From: Oscillibacter sp.
GTDB taxonomy: Bacteria > Bacillota > Clostridia > Oscillospirales > Oscillospiraceae
Assembly (NCBI GenBank): GCA_022791135.1
Contig: JAAVYM010000001.1
Coordinates: 1 to 64,000, forward strand
DNA: 64,000 bases
Direction: 5' to 3'
The notes under the pieces are model-generated. The model searched no databases. It was not told where the DNA came from and saw nothing but the letters and a program-made list of their open reading frames with translations. Shown one piece after another: positions 7,732 to 15,461 of the stretch (its first letter is position 1; each line of letters opens with the position of its first letter). The translations under genes and the position numbers were made by a program.

Positions 7732-8104
7732 GGTTTGCTTCCTCCTCTCCCAATTCCTGCTCAATCAGGCTGATGATTTCCTCCCGCTGGAAGCCCAGCC
7801 GGAGCATGGCCTCCAAAAAGCTCTTCACGTGCCGTTTGGCAAGGCTTTTCTTCGCCGCGTTGATCATGGTGTTGTCCTCCGTCACAAATCTTCCCGCGGT
7901 CCGCTGGCTGTAGACCAGGCCATCCCGCTCCAGCTCGGCCAGCGCCCGCTGCATGGTGTTGGGGTTTACCCCGGCCTCCGTGGCCAGATCCCGCACCGAG
8001 GGCAATCGCTCCCCCGGAGGGAAGGCGCCGGTGACGATGCCCACCTTTACCTGCTGGATCAGCTGGGCGTAGATGGGGGCGTCGTTTGAAAATTGCCATT
8101 GCAT
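7718..8104 (-). CDS. GntR-family repressor, YtrA subfamily
   Basis: 128 aa. The winged-helix domain occupies about residues 10-75 (ERLPSVRDLATEAGVNPNTM recognition region), followed by a short all-helical tail as in YtrA, too short to bind a metabolite like FadR or HutC members. ATG 8104 follows AGGAGGTGCGCATC. First gene of the GntR-ATPase-permease operon. A perfect 11-bp inverted repeat overlaps its promoter, so autorepression is expected. Confidence 0.94.
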   Translation of the reverse strand: MQWQFSNDAPIYAQLIQQVKVGIVTGAFPPGERLPSVRDLATEAGVNPNTMQRALAELERDGLVYSQRTAGRFVTEDNTMINAAKKSLAKRHVKSFLEAMLRLGFQREEIISLIEQELGEEEANHAGT

Positions 8105-8123
8105 GATGCGCACCTCCTGTGGC

Positions 8124-8159
8124 TGTGCTATTGTCTTATGCAATTAATACAATAGCACA
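8124..8159. promoter_or_regulatory. YtrA-type operator: 11-bp perfect inverted repeat
   Basis: TGTGCTATTGT (8124-8134), 14-bp spacer, ACAATAGCACA (8149-8159). It overlaps the -10 region of the GntR operon promoter (minus strand TTGACA, 16 bp, TATTGT), which fits repression by the adjacent GntR protein. Confidence 0.75.
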
Positions 8160-8203
8160 TTTTTCGAAAATGTCAAGACCTTTTTCAAAAATATATGGGC
8201 AAG

Positions 8204-8234
8204 GCAAAAAACAACGCCTGGGAATGTCCCAGGC
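8204..8234 (-). terminator. Intrinsic terminator of the Sel1-repeat gene
   Basis: Minus strand: GCCTGGGA / TCCCAGGC perfect 8-bp stem with a 3-nt loop, followed by GTTGTTTTTTG. Confidence 0.85.
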
Positions 8235-8246
8235 ATTGCTTGACAT

Positions 8247-10658
8247 TTATTTGAGGTGGTCGAACAGGCCCTTTAGGAAGCCGCCCTTTTCCGGGCGCTT
8301 CTTTTCCGGCGGCTTTTTTCCGCCCCGGCCGGGCTTGCCGGACTCCGGTCCAGGGCCGTTTTTCAGGCGCTCCAGCGCCTCGGCCGCATGTTTGTAATCC
8401 TGCTTGGCCGAGGCTTCGTAGAGCTGCTTTGCCTGCTCCACACTGGGGGGGACGCCCTTGCCGTGCTCATAGCACCAGCCCAGGAGGTACTGCCCTCTGG
8501 CCTCGCCCTGCTCCGCCGCCTGGCGGTACCAGGTGACGGCCTGGTCCCAACTCTGCTCCACGCCCTCGCCGGTTTCGTAAAGATAACCCAGGTTGCATGC
8601 GGCGGTCCGGTCCCCGGCCGCGGCGGCCTTGCGGTACCACTCCGCGGCGGCGGCCAGGTCTTTCCCTACGCCTCGGCCCGCTTCAAGGCAATAGCCGTAG
8701 TTGCACATGGCGCGGGGATAACCCGCATCAGCGGAGAGCCGGTAGAGCCGGGCAGCCTCTCCGTAGCTTTGTCCAACGCCCCGGCCTGTCTCATACATAT
8801 AGGCCAAATTACACTGGCCGACAGGGTCGTTTTGCTCCGCCGCACGGCGGTAGCAGTCCACTGCCTGCTCCAGGCTGATCTCCACGCCCTCGCCAAACTC
8901 GTAGCAGATGCCTAGGTTGCACAGCGCCCGGACATAGCCCGCGTCCACCGCCCGCTGATACCACTGGAACGCCTCCTTGTCGTCCTGCTCCACGCCTTTG
9001 CCGTACTTATAGCAGATGCCCAGGCAGAACATGCCCCGGGGTTCTTCTTGTTCGGCGGCTCTACGGTACCAGTGGGCGGCTCGGGCCGGATTGGCCTCCA
9101 CGCCCTTGCCGTTTTCATAGCACCAGGCCAGGTTGCACTGGGCCCGGGGGAAGCCCTGCTGGGCGGAGGCGCTGTACCACTTCACGGCTTCCTCCCAGCT
9201 TTGCTCCACGCCCCGGCCCAGCTCATACATATAGCCCAGGTTGCACTGCCCCGGGGCGTTGCCCATCTCGGCAGCCCTGCGGTAAAGCTCCACCGCCTTT
9301 TCAAAGCTCTGAGGCACGCCTTCCCCCCGCTCGTAGCACACGCCCAGGTCGCAGGCGGCCGGGGCGGAGCCGGCATCCGCCGCTTTTTGATACCAAGCGG
9401 CGGCGCTTTTGGCGTTTTGTTTCACGCCGATGCCGTAGTCATAGGCCCGGGCCACGCTGAACATACCCCGGACGTCTTCCAGATCTGCCGCCCGCTGATA
9501 CCAGGCGAAGGACTCCTCGGGGTTCTTCTCCAAGCCCTTGCCGTGCTCATAGCACCAGGCCAGATTGCACATGCCCCGGGGAAGCCCCGCTTCTGCGGAT
9601 TTTCGGTACCACGCCACGGCTTCTTCCCAGCTCTGCTCCACACCCTCCCCGGTCTCATAGAGAAAGCCCAGGCAGCACATGCCGTCCTCGTCACCCTGTT
9701 CGGCTGCCTTGCGGTACCATTCCGCGGCGGCGTTCTTGTCCAGGGGAACGCCCCGGCCCCGCTCGCAGCAAAGGCCCATGCAAAGCTGGCCACGGGGGTA
9801 CTCCTGATCCGCCGCGGCCTGATAGAGCTGGACGGCGGCGGCGAAGTCCCGCTTCACCCCCTGCCCGTTCTCATAGCACCAGGCCAGGTTGCACTGGGCC
9901 CGGGGATAGCCTTTTTCAGCTGCCTTGCGGTACCACTCCACCGCCTGCTCCCAGCTCTGCTCCACGCCCCGGCCGGACTCGTACATGAAGCCCAGGCAGC
10001 ACATGCCGGGGGCGTTGCCCTGCTCGGCGGCGGCGGAGTACCATTTCACGGCCTGCTCCAAGTCCTGTTCCACCCCTGCGCCGAATTCCAGACAGCGGCC
10101 CAGCTCCGTCTGGGCGCCGGGATAGCCCAGCCAGGCCGCAGACTGATACCACTTCGCGGCCTCCTCTTCGTTTTGCTCAGCGCCGTACCCCCGGCGGTAA
10201 GCCTCGGCCAGGAGGAACTGCGCCCGGGGAAACCCCTGCTCCGCACCCCGGCGAAAGCACTTCAAGGCCTTGCCGTAGTCGGTTTCCACGCCGATGCCGT
10301 ATGTATAGCAATAGCCCAAATTCGTCAGCGCGGGCATGTACTCCTGCTCCGCCGCCTGGGCGTAAAGCATCACGGCCTGGGTCGGATCTGCCTGGACGCC
10401 GATGCCGGCCTCCAGGCACCAGCCTAAGTTCGTCAGCCCCAGGGGGTCTCCCTGGGCAGCTGCCCGCTGATAGCTGGCCAAGGCGTCCATATTCCGCCTT
10501 TCATCCACAGCCTGGTTGCCAAGGCTGACCCAGTCTCCGGCGCTCATCTCCTCCTCCGCCAGGGAAACGAAGAAGGTTCCCCCGCAGCGGGGGCAGACAT
10601 CCGGCTCTTCCTCGGCCACAAAGCCGCAGTCCGGATTTTCACAGCGATAGAAATCCAT
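8247..10658 (-). CDS. Giant Sel1-repeat protein with N-terminal zinc ribbon
   Basis: 803 aa, no signal peptide or membrane segment. Residues 6-25 hold a zinc ribbon (CENPDC...CPRCGG). From about residue 50 to 770 I count 19 full 36-aa Sel1-like (TPR-type) repeats of pattern (A/G)xxxLGxxYexGxGVxxdxxkAvxWYxkAAeqG, plus partial repeats at both ends. The C-terminus is low-complexity and rich in Pro, Lys and Gly (PGRGGKKPPEKKRPEKGG). Sel1 arrays are protein-interaction scaffolds. The zinc ribbon suggests a nucleic-acid or protein-binding head. The repeats are rich in Cys (CNLAWCYE, MCCLGFMYE). Monocistronic with a strong terminator. No partner gene is obvious. Confidence 0.9.
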   Translation of the reverse strand: MDFYRCENPDCGFVAEEEPDVCPRCGGTFFVSLAEEEMSAGDWVSLGNQAVDERRNMDALASYQRAAAQGDPLGLTNLGWCLEAGIGVQADPTQAVMLYAQAAEQEYMPALTNLGYCYTYGIGVETDYGKALKCFRRGAEQGFPRAQFLLAEAYRRGYGAEQNEEEAAKWYQSAAWLGYPGAQTELGRCLEFGAGVEQDLEQAVKWYSAAAEQGNAPGMCCLGFMYESGRGVEQSWEQAVEWYRKAAEKGYPRAQCNLAWCYENGQGVKRDFAAAVQLYQAAADQEYPRGQLCMGLCCERGRGVPLDKNAAAEWYRKAAEQGDEDGMCCLGFLYETGEGVEQSWEEAVAWYRKSAEAGLPRGMCNLAWCYEHGKGLEKNPEESFAWYQRAADLEDVRGMFSVARAYDYGIGVKQNAKSAAAWYQKAADAGSAPAACDLGVCYERGEGVPQSFEKAVELYRRAAEMGNAPGQCNLGYMYELGRGVEQSWEEAVKWYSASAQQGFPRAQCNLAWCYENGKGVEANPARAAHWYRRAAEQEEPRGMFCLGICYKYGKGVEQDDKEAFQWYQRAVDAGYVRALCNLGICYEFGEGVEISLEQAVDCYRRAAEQNDPVGQCNLAYMYETGRGVGQSYGEAARLYRLSADAGYPRAMCNYGYCLEAGRGVGKDLAAAAEWYRKAAAAGDRTAACNLGYLYETGEGVEQSWDQAVTWYRQAAEQGEARGQYLLGWCYEHGKGVPPSVEQAKQLYEASAKQDYKHAAEALERLKNGPGPESGKPGRGGKKPPEKKRPEKGGFLKGLFDHLK

Positions 10659-10672
10659 GTGGTGTTCCTCCC

Positions 10673-11542
10673 TTACGCATCCGCTCCGCCGGAAAACGGG
10701 GAGCTATTGTATAGATCGGTAAAATGATAGGCCGATCCCCGATACTTGAAACCGGGGAAGGTGTCCAGCTGAACACCGTGGATGGCCCGGAAAATGCTTT
10801 TTTCAATGTTGGGATTGCCCTTTTTCAGCTCCCGCAGAAGGAGCTTGACTTCCTGGCGCTTGCTCTCGCCCACACCGTCGCCGGAGGCGTCCCGGGCCTC
10901 GGTGAAGCGGCAGGCGCACTGAAGAAAACGGAGGCCGTTATAGTCCCGCCAGCGGATAATAGCGTCCTCGTGGACGCAGTAGAGGGGGCGGATCAGTTCC
11001 ATGCCGGGGAAGTTCTTGCTGCGGAGCTTGGGGGGCATGGCCTGGAGCTGTGCACCATAAAACAGGCCCAGAAGAGTGGTCTCAACGACATCGGAGAAGT
11101 GGTGCCCCAGGGCAATTTTCGTGCAGCCCAGCTCCTGAGCCTTAGCATAGAGACAGCCCCGCCGCATCCGGGCGCAGAGGTAGCAGGGGTTCTTGTCCAC
11201 CTGGACGGTGACATCAAAGATGTCGCTGCAAAAGACGGTGATGGGGATGCCCAGCCGCCGGGCGTTGTCCTCAATGAGATGGCGGTTGGCGGGATTGTAG
11301 CCAGGGTCCATGACGAGAAAGGTCAGATCAAAGGGACGGTCCGTGTGCCTTTGCAGCTCCTGCATCAGTTTGGCCAGGACCATGGAGTCCTTTCCGCCGG
11401 AGATGCAGACGGCGATATGATCCCCGGGGGACACCAGTTCATAGCGCTTTACGGCGGCAATGAAGGGATTCCAGAGGGATTTTCGGTAAGTTTTGATGAG
11501 GCTGCGCTCGGCAGCCTCCTGGGGAGTGAGGTCACGGGACAT
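10673..11542 (-). CDS. TtcA-like tRNA 2-thiocytidine biosynthesis / PP-loop ATPase
   Basis: 289 aa. The PP-loop SGGKDSMVLAKLM (about 49-61) activates a tRNA base by adenylation. A CxxC pair follows (NPCYLCARMRRG), expected to hold an Fe-S cluster for sulfur transfer, and a third Cys lies in LQCACRF. The C-terminal NIEKSIFRAIHGVQLDTFPG region is typical of TtcA-family proteins. ATG follows GGAGGCTTCCC. It is 14 nt upstream of the Sel1 gene on the same strand, so they may be co-transcribed. Closest alternatives are other PP-loop tRNA thiolases. Confidence 0.88.
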   Translation of the reverse strand: MSRDLTPQEAAERSLIKTYRKSLWNPFIAAVKRYELVSPGDHIAVCISGGKDSMVLAKLMQELQRHTDRPFDLTFLVMDPGYNPANRHLIEDNARRLGIPITVFCSDIFDVTVQVDKNPCYLCARMRRGCLYAKAQELGCTKIALGHHFSDVVETTLLGLFYGAQLQAMPPKLRSKNFPGMELIRPLYCVHEDAIIRWRDYNGLRFLQCACRFTEARDASGDGVGESKRQEVKLLLRELKKGNPNIEKSIFRAIHGVQLDTFPGFKYRGSAYHFTDLYNSSPFSGGADA

Positions 11543-11691
11543 GGGAAGCCTCCGGGAGAGTGATTTTTTGATTGCGCCGGATTCCGGGGAGTCCGTTCAA
11601 ACGCCCGAAAACGCCGGGCGGGACGCGCTCCGGAAACACGAAAGCCGGGGCCTGATTAGACTCTGCTGCTTGGTGGTTTTTCACAGCACCA

Positions 11692-13266
11692 TTACAGCCA
11701 GATTGCCCCCAATTTAAATACCGAGGCGCACATTTTCCGGAACCAGGACCGCCGGCTCCAATCCTCCAGGGTGTATGGCGCGCTCTGGGCCAGGATGCCG
11801 TCCAGGTCCTCCAGCAGCTCCTCCACCATCGGCATGTGGTACAGCAGCACGCCGCACTCGTAGTGAAGCTGGAAGGTGCGGTAGTCCATATTCGTGCTGC
11901 CGACCAGGGCCACCTCCCGGTCTGCCATGACGCTCTTGGCGTGGAGGAAGCCGGGGGTGTACTTGTAGATCTTCACGCCGTGGCTCAGCAATTCTCCCCA
12001 ATAGGTTTCCGCCACCATATAGGTAAATTTGTGGTGGTCTGGTATGCCGGGGATGAACAGCCGCACGTCCACCCCCGCGTCGGCGGCGATGCACAGGGCC
12101 TTTTGCATGGACTCCTCCACAGCGTAATAGGGTGTGGTGAGGTACAGCATCTTCTGAGCCGAGGCGATGAGCTGCAAATAGACCTCTTCAATGGGGTTGT
12201 CCGGGTTGTTCAGCGGCCCGTCGGTGAAGGGCTGGCACCAGCCGGGGGCATTTTCCACCTCGTGGCGGGGACGGTAATAGTCGTCTTCGTTGTGGAACGT
12301 GCCGCCCATCATTTTCCACATCTGCATGAACTGGGTGGCAAAGCCCCAGACGCCCTCCCCCTCAATGCGCACGGCGCTGTCCTTCCAGTGGCCGAAGCGG
12401 ACGATGAGGTTCGCGTACTCGTCGGCAATGTTGATGCCGCCGGTATAGGCGTACTGCCCGTCGATGACGGCGATTTTCCGGTGGTCCCGGTAATTGAAAT
12501 AGATGCGGTTGATATAGCGGTGGACGGGGTTGAATGCCTTTACCTCGATTCCCGCGTTCTGGAGGGCCTGGAGAGTTTCGTCGGAAAAGCGGGTGAGGTT
12601 GCCGAAATCGTCGAAAGTGATGTGAATCTCCACCCCGGCGGCGGCGCGCTCTTTCAGTACGGCAAAAATCCGGTCCCAGAGTTGGCCCTCCGCCAGAATG
12701 TAGTACTCCATGAAAATATAAATCTCGGCCTTTTCCAAATGCTGAATCAGATCCTCGAAAAAGTCTGCGCCCTCCTTAAAATAAACGGCGCTGGTGTTCC
12801 GGTAGAGCAGGAAGCCCCGTTTTTCCAGGTACGCCGCCAGGCGGCCCCAGGCCGGAGATTGCCGCCGGAGGCGGGCCAGGTTGGTCTCGCTGGACATGCG
12901 CTGACTGTCCCGGCAGGGGATGGGGGGGACCTTTCGAAGGCTGAGCTGCTTGGCCTGATGGGTTCCGCCCCAGAGGCAAAAGAGAATCATGCCGGACACC
13001 GGCATTGCCAGCAGCAGGCACATCCACACCAGCTTATAAGTGGGGCTGCCGGGGCGCTGATAGACCCGGATGGCCAGCAGCGCGCCCATGATCAGCAGCA
13101 GCGCGTAGACAAAGCTGGAGTACTCCTTGAGAAAATGGGAGATCAGCAGGGAAGTGGCGATTTGCGCAATCACGGTTAGAGCGCACATAGAAAGGCTGGC
13201 TGCAGCGGAGATCTTCCGCTCGACCCGTTCCTCTACGGGGGGAATGCAGGGGATATTTTTGCGCAT
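11692..13266 (-). CDS. cls: Cardiolipin synthase (phospholipase D family)
   Basis: 524 aa membrane enzyme that condenses two phosphatidylglycerols to cardiolipin and glycerol. Two or three N-terminal membrane segments (about 15-105). Two HKD motifs: HRKIAVIDGQYAYTGGINIA (middle) and HAKSVMADREVALVGSTNMD (C-terminal half). ATG 13266 with AGGAGGCGAAGTTTT is preferred to the longer frame. Own promoter: minus strand TTGAAC, 17 bp, TATAAT. Confidence 0.95.
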   Translation of the reverse strand: MRKNIPCIPPVEERVERKISAAASLSMCALTVIAQIATSLLISHFLKEYSSFVYALLLIMGALLAIRVYQRPGSPTYKLVWMCLLLAMPVSGMILFCLWGGTHQAKQLSLRKVPPIPCRDSQRMSSETNLARLRRQSPAWGRLAAYLEKRGFLLYRNTSAVYFKEGADFFEDLIQHLEKAEIYIFMEYYILAEGQLWDRIFAVLKERAAAGVEIHITFDDFGNLTRFSDETLQALQNAGIEVKAFNPVHRYINRIYFNYRDHRKIAVIDGQYAYTGGINIADEYANLIVRFGHWKDSAVRIEGEGVWGFATQFMQMWKMMGGTFHNEDDYYRPRHEVENAPGWCQPFTDGPLNNPDNPIEEVYLQLIASAQKMLYLTTPYYAVEESMQKALCIAADAGVDVRLFIPGIPDHHKFTYMVAETYWGELLSHGVKIYKYTPGFLHAKSVMADREVALVGSTNMDYRTFQLHYECGVLLYHMPMVEELLEDLDGILAQSAPYTLEDWSRRSWFRKMCASVFKLGAIWL

Positions 13267-13310
13267 AAAACTTCGCCTCCTGTTGTTCAGTCTCAACGCT
13301 TGACCTTTCT

Positions 13311-13339
13311 ATTATACAAAAAGACCGCGCTGGGTTCAA
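13311..13339 (-). promoter_or_regulatory. Sigma-A promoter of cls
   Basis: Minus strand TTGAAC (13339-13334), 17 bp, TATAAT (13316-13311). Confidence 0.75.
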
Positions 13340-13447
13340 CAGGTAAATATGAATAAAAGATAAAATTCCGTCGCCCGGCAGACTTGGCCTCTATGCGGCG
13401 GGGAAGTCATAAACTCCTTTGAAAGCCCGTTCTTTCCACATCTAGAA

Positions 13448-13476
13448 ACATATCCGCTTCCCACGGCGCATAGGAT
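13448..13476 (+). promoter_or_regulatory. Sigma-E-like promoter of spoIIID
   Basis: ACATATCC (13448-13455) and CATAGGAT (13469-13476) resemble the sigma-E -35 (ATA core) and -10 (CATAnnnT) elements with about 14 bp between them. spoIIID is a classic sigma-E gene. No sigma-A -10 is seen at this position. Confidence 0.45.
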
Positions 13477-13507
13477 GGACCAACAAGAGGCAGGGAGTGA
13501 GGGTGTT

Positions 13508-13756
13508 TTGAAGGGTAACATGGAGGAACGGGCGGAGCGCCTGGCCCTTTACATTATAGAAAACCGGTCCACAGTCCGGGCCGCCGCGCAGAAGTTCGGC
13601 ATCAGCAAAAGTACGGTCCACAAGGACATCTCCGAACGGCTGCCCCTGTTTAACCGTCCGCTGTATTTGCAGGTGAAAGAGGTGCTGGACGTCAACAAAG
13701 CCCAGCGGCATATCCGGGGCGGCATCGCCACCCGTAAAAAATACCGCGGCAGCTGA
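13508..13756 (+). CDS. spoIIID: Sporulation transcriptional regulator SpoIIID
   Basis: Mother-cell DNA-binding regulator that switches the sigma-E regulon toward sigma-K. 82 aa. HTH VRAAAQKFGISKSTVHKDIS followed by the diagnostic ERLP and the C-terminal HIRGGIATRKKY. I place the start at TTG 13508: the product LKGNMEERAERLALYI (initiator Met) then lines up residue for residue with family N-termini of the MKDYIEERxxxxxxYI type, and the 13475 ATG would overlap the sigma-E-like -10. ATG 13520 is the alternative. Confidence 0.94.
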   Translation: MKGNMEERAERLALYIIENRSTVRAAAQKFGISKSTVHKDISERLPLFNRPLYLQVKEVLDVNKAQRHIRGGIATRKKYRGS

Positions 13757-13781
13757 GGCCGCGCGAGGAGGGAACCCCATC

Positions 13782-14144
13782 ATGGCAAATCGTCAATACG
13801 GCAGAGGCCGGAGTCCGGCGGGCGGCCGGAACCCGGCGGATGGGAGGCCGGCCCGGGCCGTGCCCGTCTCCCGGCGGCCGGCGGCCGAACGGAATTCCGG
13901 CGCGGCTTGGACCGCGCCCCGGCCGGGCACACCGGGCTGCTGGGAGCCAGAGGTTCGCCGCTGGAGCCATCCGGTGACGGAGAGCGGCTCTTCTACTGGA
14001 CCGGAGCCAGCGATGCACTATATCCGCTGTGCCCTGTCCTATCAAAACCAGCTGCTGGCGGATATGAAATCCCTGCTGGAGCGAATAGCGGCAGGGGAGG
14101 AGGTTCCGGCGGAGCCGGCGGAAGACGGCGGAACCAAGTTGTGA
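13782..14144 (+). CDS. Hypothetical Arg/Pro/Gly-rich protein
   Basis: 120 aa, no recognised domain. The first 75 residues are low-complexity and rich in Arg, Pro, Gly and Ala. The last 45 are ordered (MHYIRCALSYQNQLLADMKS then LLERIAAGEEV), possibly one long helix. GGAGGGAACCCCATC precedes the ATG and it lies 25 nt after spoIIID, so co-expression in the mother cell is possible. A spore or coat role would be a guess. High GC makes a spurious frame possible, but the ribosome site and position support it. Confidence 0.6.
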   Translation: MANRQYGRGRSPAGGRNPADGRPARAVPVSRRPAAERNSGAAWTAPRPGTPGCWEPEVRRWSHPVTESGSSTGPEPAMHYIRCALSYQNQLLADMKSLLERIAAGEEVPAEPAEDGGTKL

Positions 14145-14220
14145 ACTCGCTGTGAATTTTCTGAAAATATTTTTAACAGCTTGTAGGAAATGACAGAAAT
14201 GGCTTCATTTTGACAGGAAA

Positions 14221-14246
14221 AATAGCGGCTCCGCCGCTATTTTTTC
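14221..14246 (+). terminator. Intrinsic terminator after the spoIIID unit
   Basis: AATAGCGGC / GCCGCTATT perfect 9-bp stem, 3-nt loop, then TTTTTT. Confidence 0.9.
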
Positions 14247-14248
14247 TC

Positions 14249-14277
14249 TTGTCTTTTTTTCGCTCCGGTTTTATAAT
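14249..14277 (+). promoter_or_regulatory. Sigma-A promoter of the LCP gene
   Basis: TTGTCT (14249-14254), 17 bp, TATAAT (14272-14277). The start near 14284 gives a leader of about 95 nt containing GCGCCGCGCTGCGGCGCGC, a strong hairpin just before the Shine-Dalgarno, which could hinder translation. Confidence 0.7.
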
Positions 14278-14378
14278 GAAACGGATGTTATGTCAATCGG
14301 ACTCGTTTTTTGGACAAGCCCAGTCCCCGCGAATTCACTTGAAAGACAGCGCCGCGCTGCGGCGCGCTGGAGGTTTCC

Positions 14379-15377
14379 ATGGCATCACGACTTCGCCGCC
14401 GGAAGCGCAGCCCCTGGGGAGTTACCCTGCTGCTGCTTCTGGTGTTGATTGCGCTGACCTACGCCACTGTCCGGGTTTATTTCCGGCCCCCGGAGGTGAA
14501 AACAGACGAACCCGTCATGAGCCAGAGGACGGATACCTCCGTCCCTACCGAGGACCTCTCCGACGAGGAGGCCGAGGCTCTGCGCTCCCACTATGAGCGA
14601 AAGCCCGGCTTTTATACCATTCTGGTCTCCGGTGTGGACGACGGGAACGGCGGCAGCGACACCAACATCCTGGTGGCCGTGGACGCGGAAAACGACCATA
14701 TTTACGGCGTCAGCATCCCCCGGGATTCCAAGGCCATCATCAACGGCAAGAACCGGAAGATCAACTTTGCCTACAACTCCGGCGGCATGGAGCTGATGGC
14801 CCAGACGGTCTCCGAACAGCTGGGCATCCCTGTGGATTACACCATTTTGGTGAACCTCCGGGCCTTTCAGGCGCTGGTGGACGCCATTGGCGGCGTGGAC
14901 TTCTACATCCCGGTGAACATGGACTACGACGACCCCTATCAGAACCTGTCCATCCATTTTTCCAAGGGCATGCGGCACCTTAACGGCGCGGAGGCATTGA
15001 AGGTGGTCCGCTTCCGCCACAACAACGACGGCTCCGGCTACGGCAGCGAGGACATCGGCCGGATGCAGACCCAGCAGGACTTCTTGAAGGCCGTGGCCAA
15101 GCAGACTCTCACTGTGGGGAACCTGACGAAGCTGGACAGCTTTATGAAAATTTTCCAGCAGTACGTGGAGACAGATTTGAACGTGGGAAACCTGGTCTGG
15201 CTGGGAAGCGAGGCCATCGGCATGGGGGCGGAGAACATCGATTTTGCCACCCTGCCCGGCGATTGGAAGTCCCCCTACATCTACCTGAACCAGGCGGAGG
15301 TCCTGGCCATGGTAAACGAACACCTGAACCCCTATGTGGAGGACCGCACGACGGAGGATTTGAATATCCCCTCCTGA
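14379..15377 (+). CDS. LytR-CpsA-Psr (LCP) family cell-wall glycopolymer transferase
   Basis: 332 aa; one N-terminal membrane anchor (about 13-33, after the basic MASRLRRRKRSPWG), then an extracellular LCP domain that attaches teichoic-acid-like or polysaccharide chains to peptidoglycan. Hallmarks: ILVSGVDD, SDTNILVAVD, VSIPRDS (pyrophosphate-binding Arg), INFAYNSGG, the long VVRFRHNNDGSGYGSEDIGR and QQDFLKAV. GGAGG lies close to the ATG. Likely followed by the SLH protein gene on the same transcript. Confidence 0.95.
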   Translation: MASRLRRRKRSPWGVTLLLLLVLIALTYATVRVYFRPPEVKTDEPVMSQRTDTSVPTEDLSDEEAEALRSHYERKPGFYTILVSGVDDGNGGSDTNILVAVDAENDHIYGVSIPRDSKAIINGKNRKINFAYNSGGMELMAQTVSEQLGIPVDYTILVNLRAFQALVDAIGGVDFYIPVNMDYDDPYQNLSIHFSKGMRHLNGAEALKVVRFRHNNDGSGYGSEDIGRMQTQQDFLKAVAKQTLTVGNLTKLDSFMKIFQQYVETDLNVGNLVWLGSEAIGMGAENIDFATLPGDWKSPYIYLNQAEVLAMVNEHLNPYVEDRTTEDLNIPS

Positions 15378-15461
15378 CGGCCTGCCTCTATCCCAACCAT
15401 CACAAACCGGCCCCGGGATGCTATGAAAGCCCGTTCCGTGGGACGGAGCGAAAGGAAGCTT

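Noticed and set aside
15421-15460. Possible third copy of the 53-nt RNA motif (CCGT...ACGGAGCGAAAGG)
   Set aside because: Only the short GGAGCGA core is shared; no 5' ACGTTCGC and the stem geometry differs.
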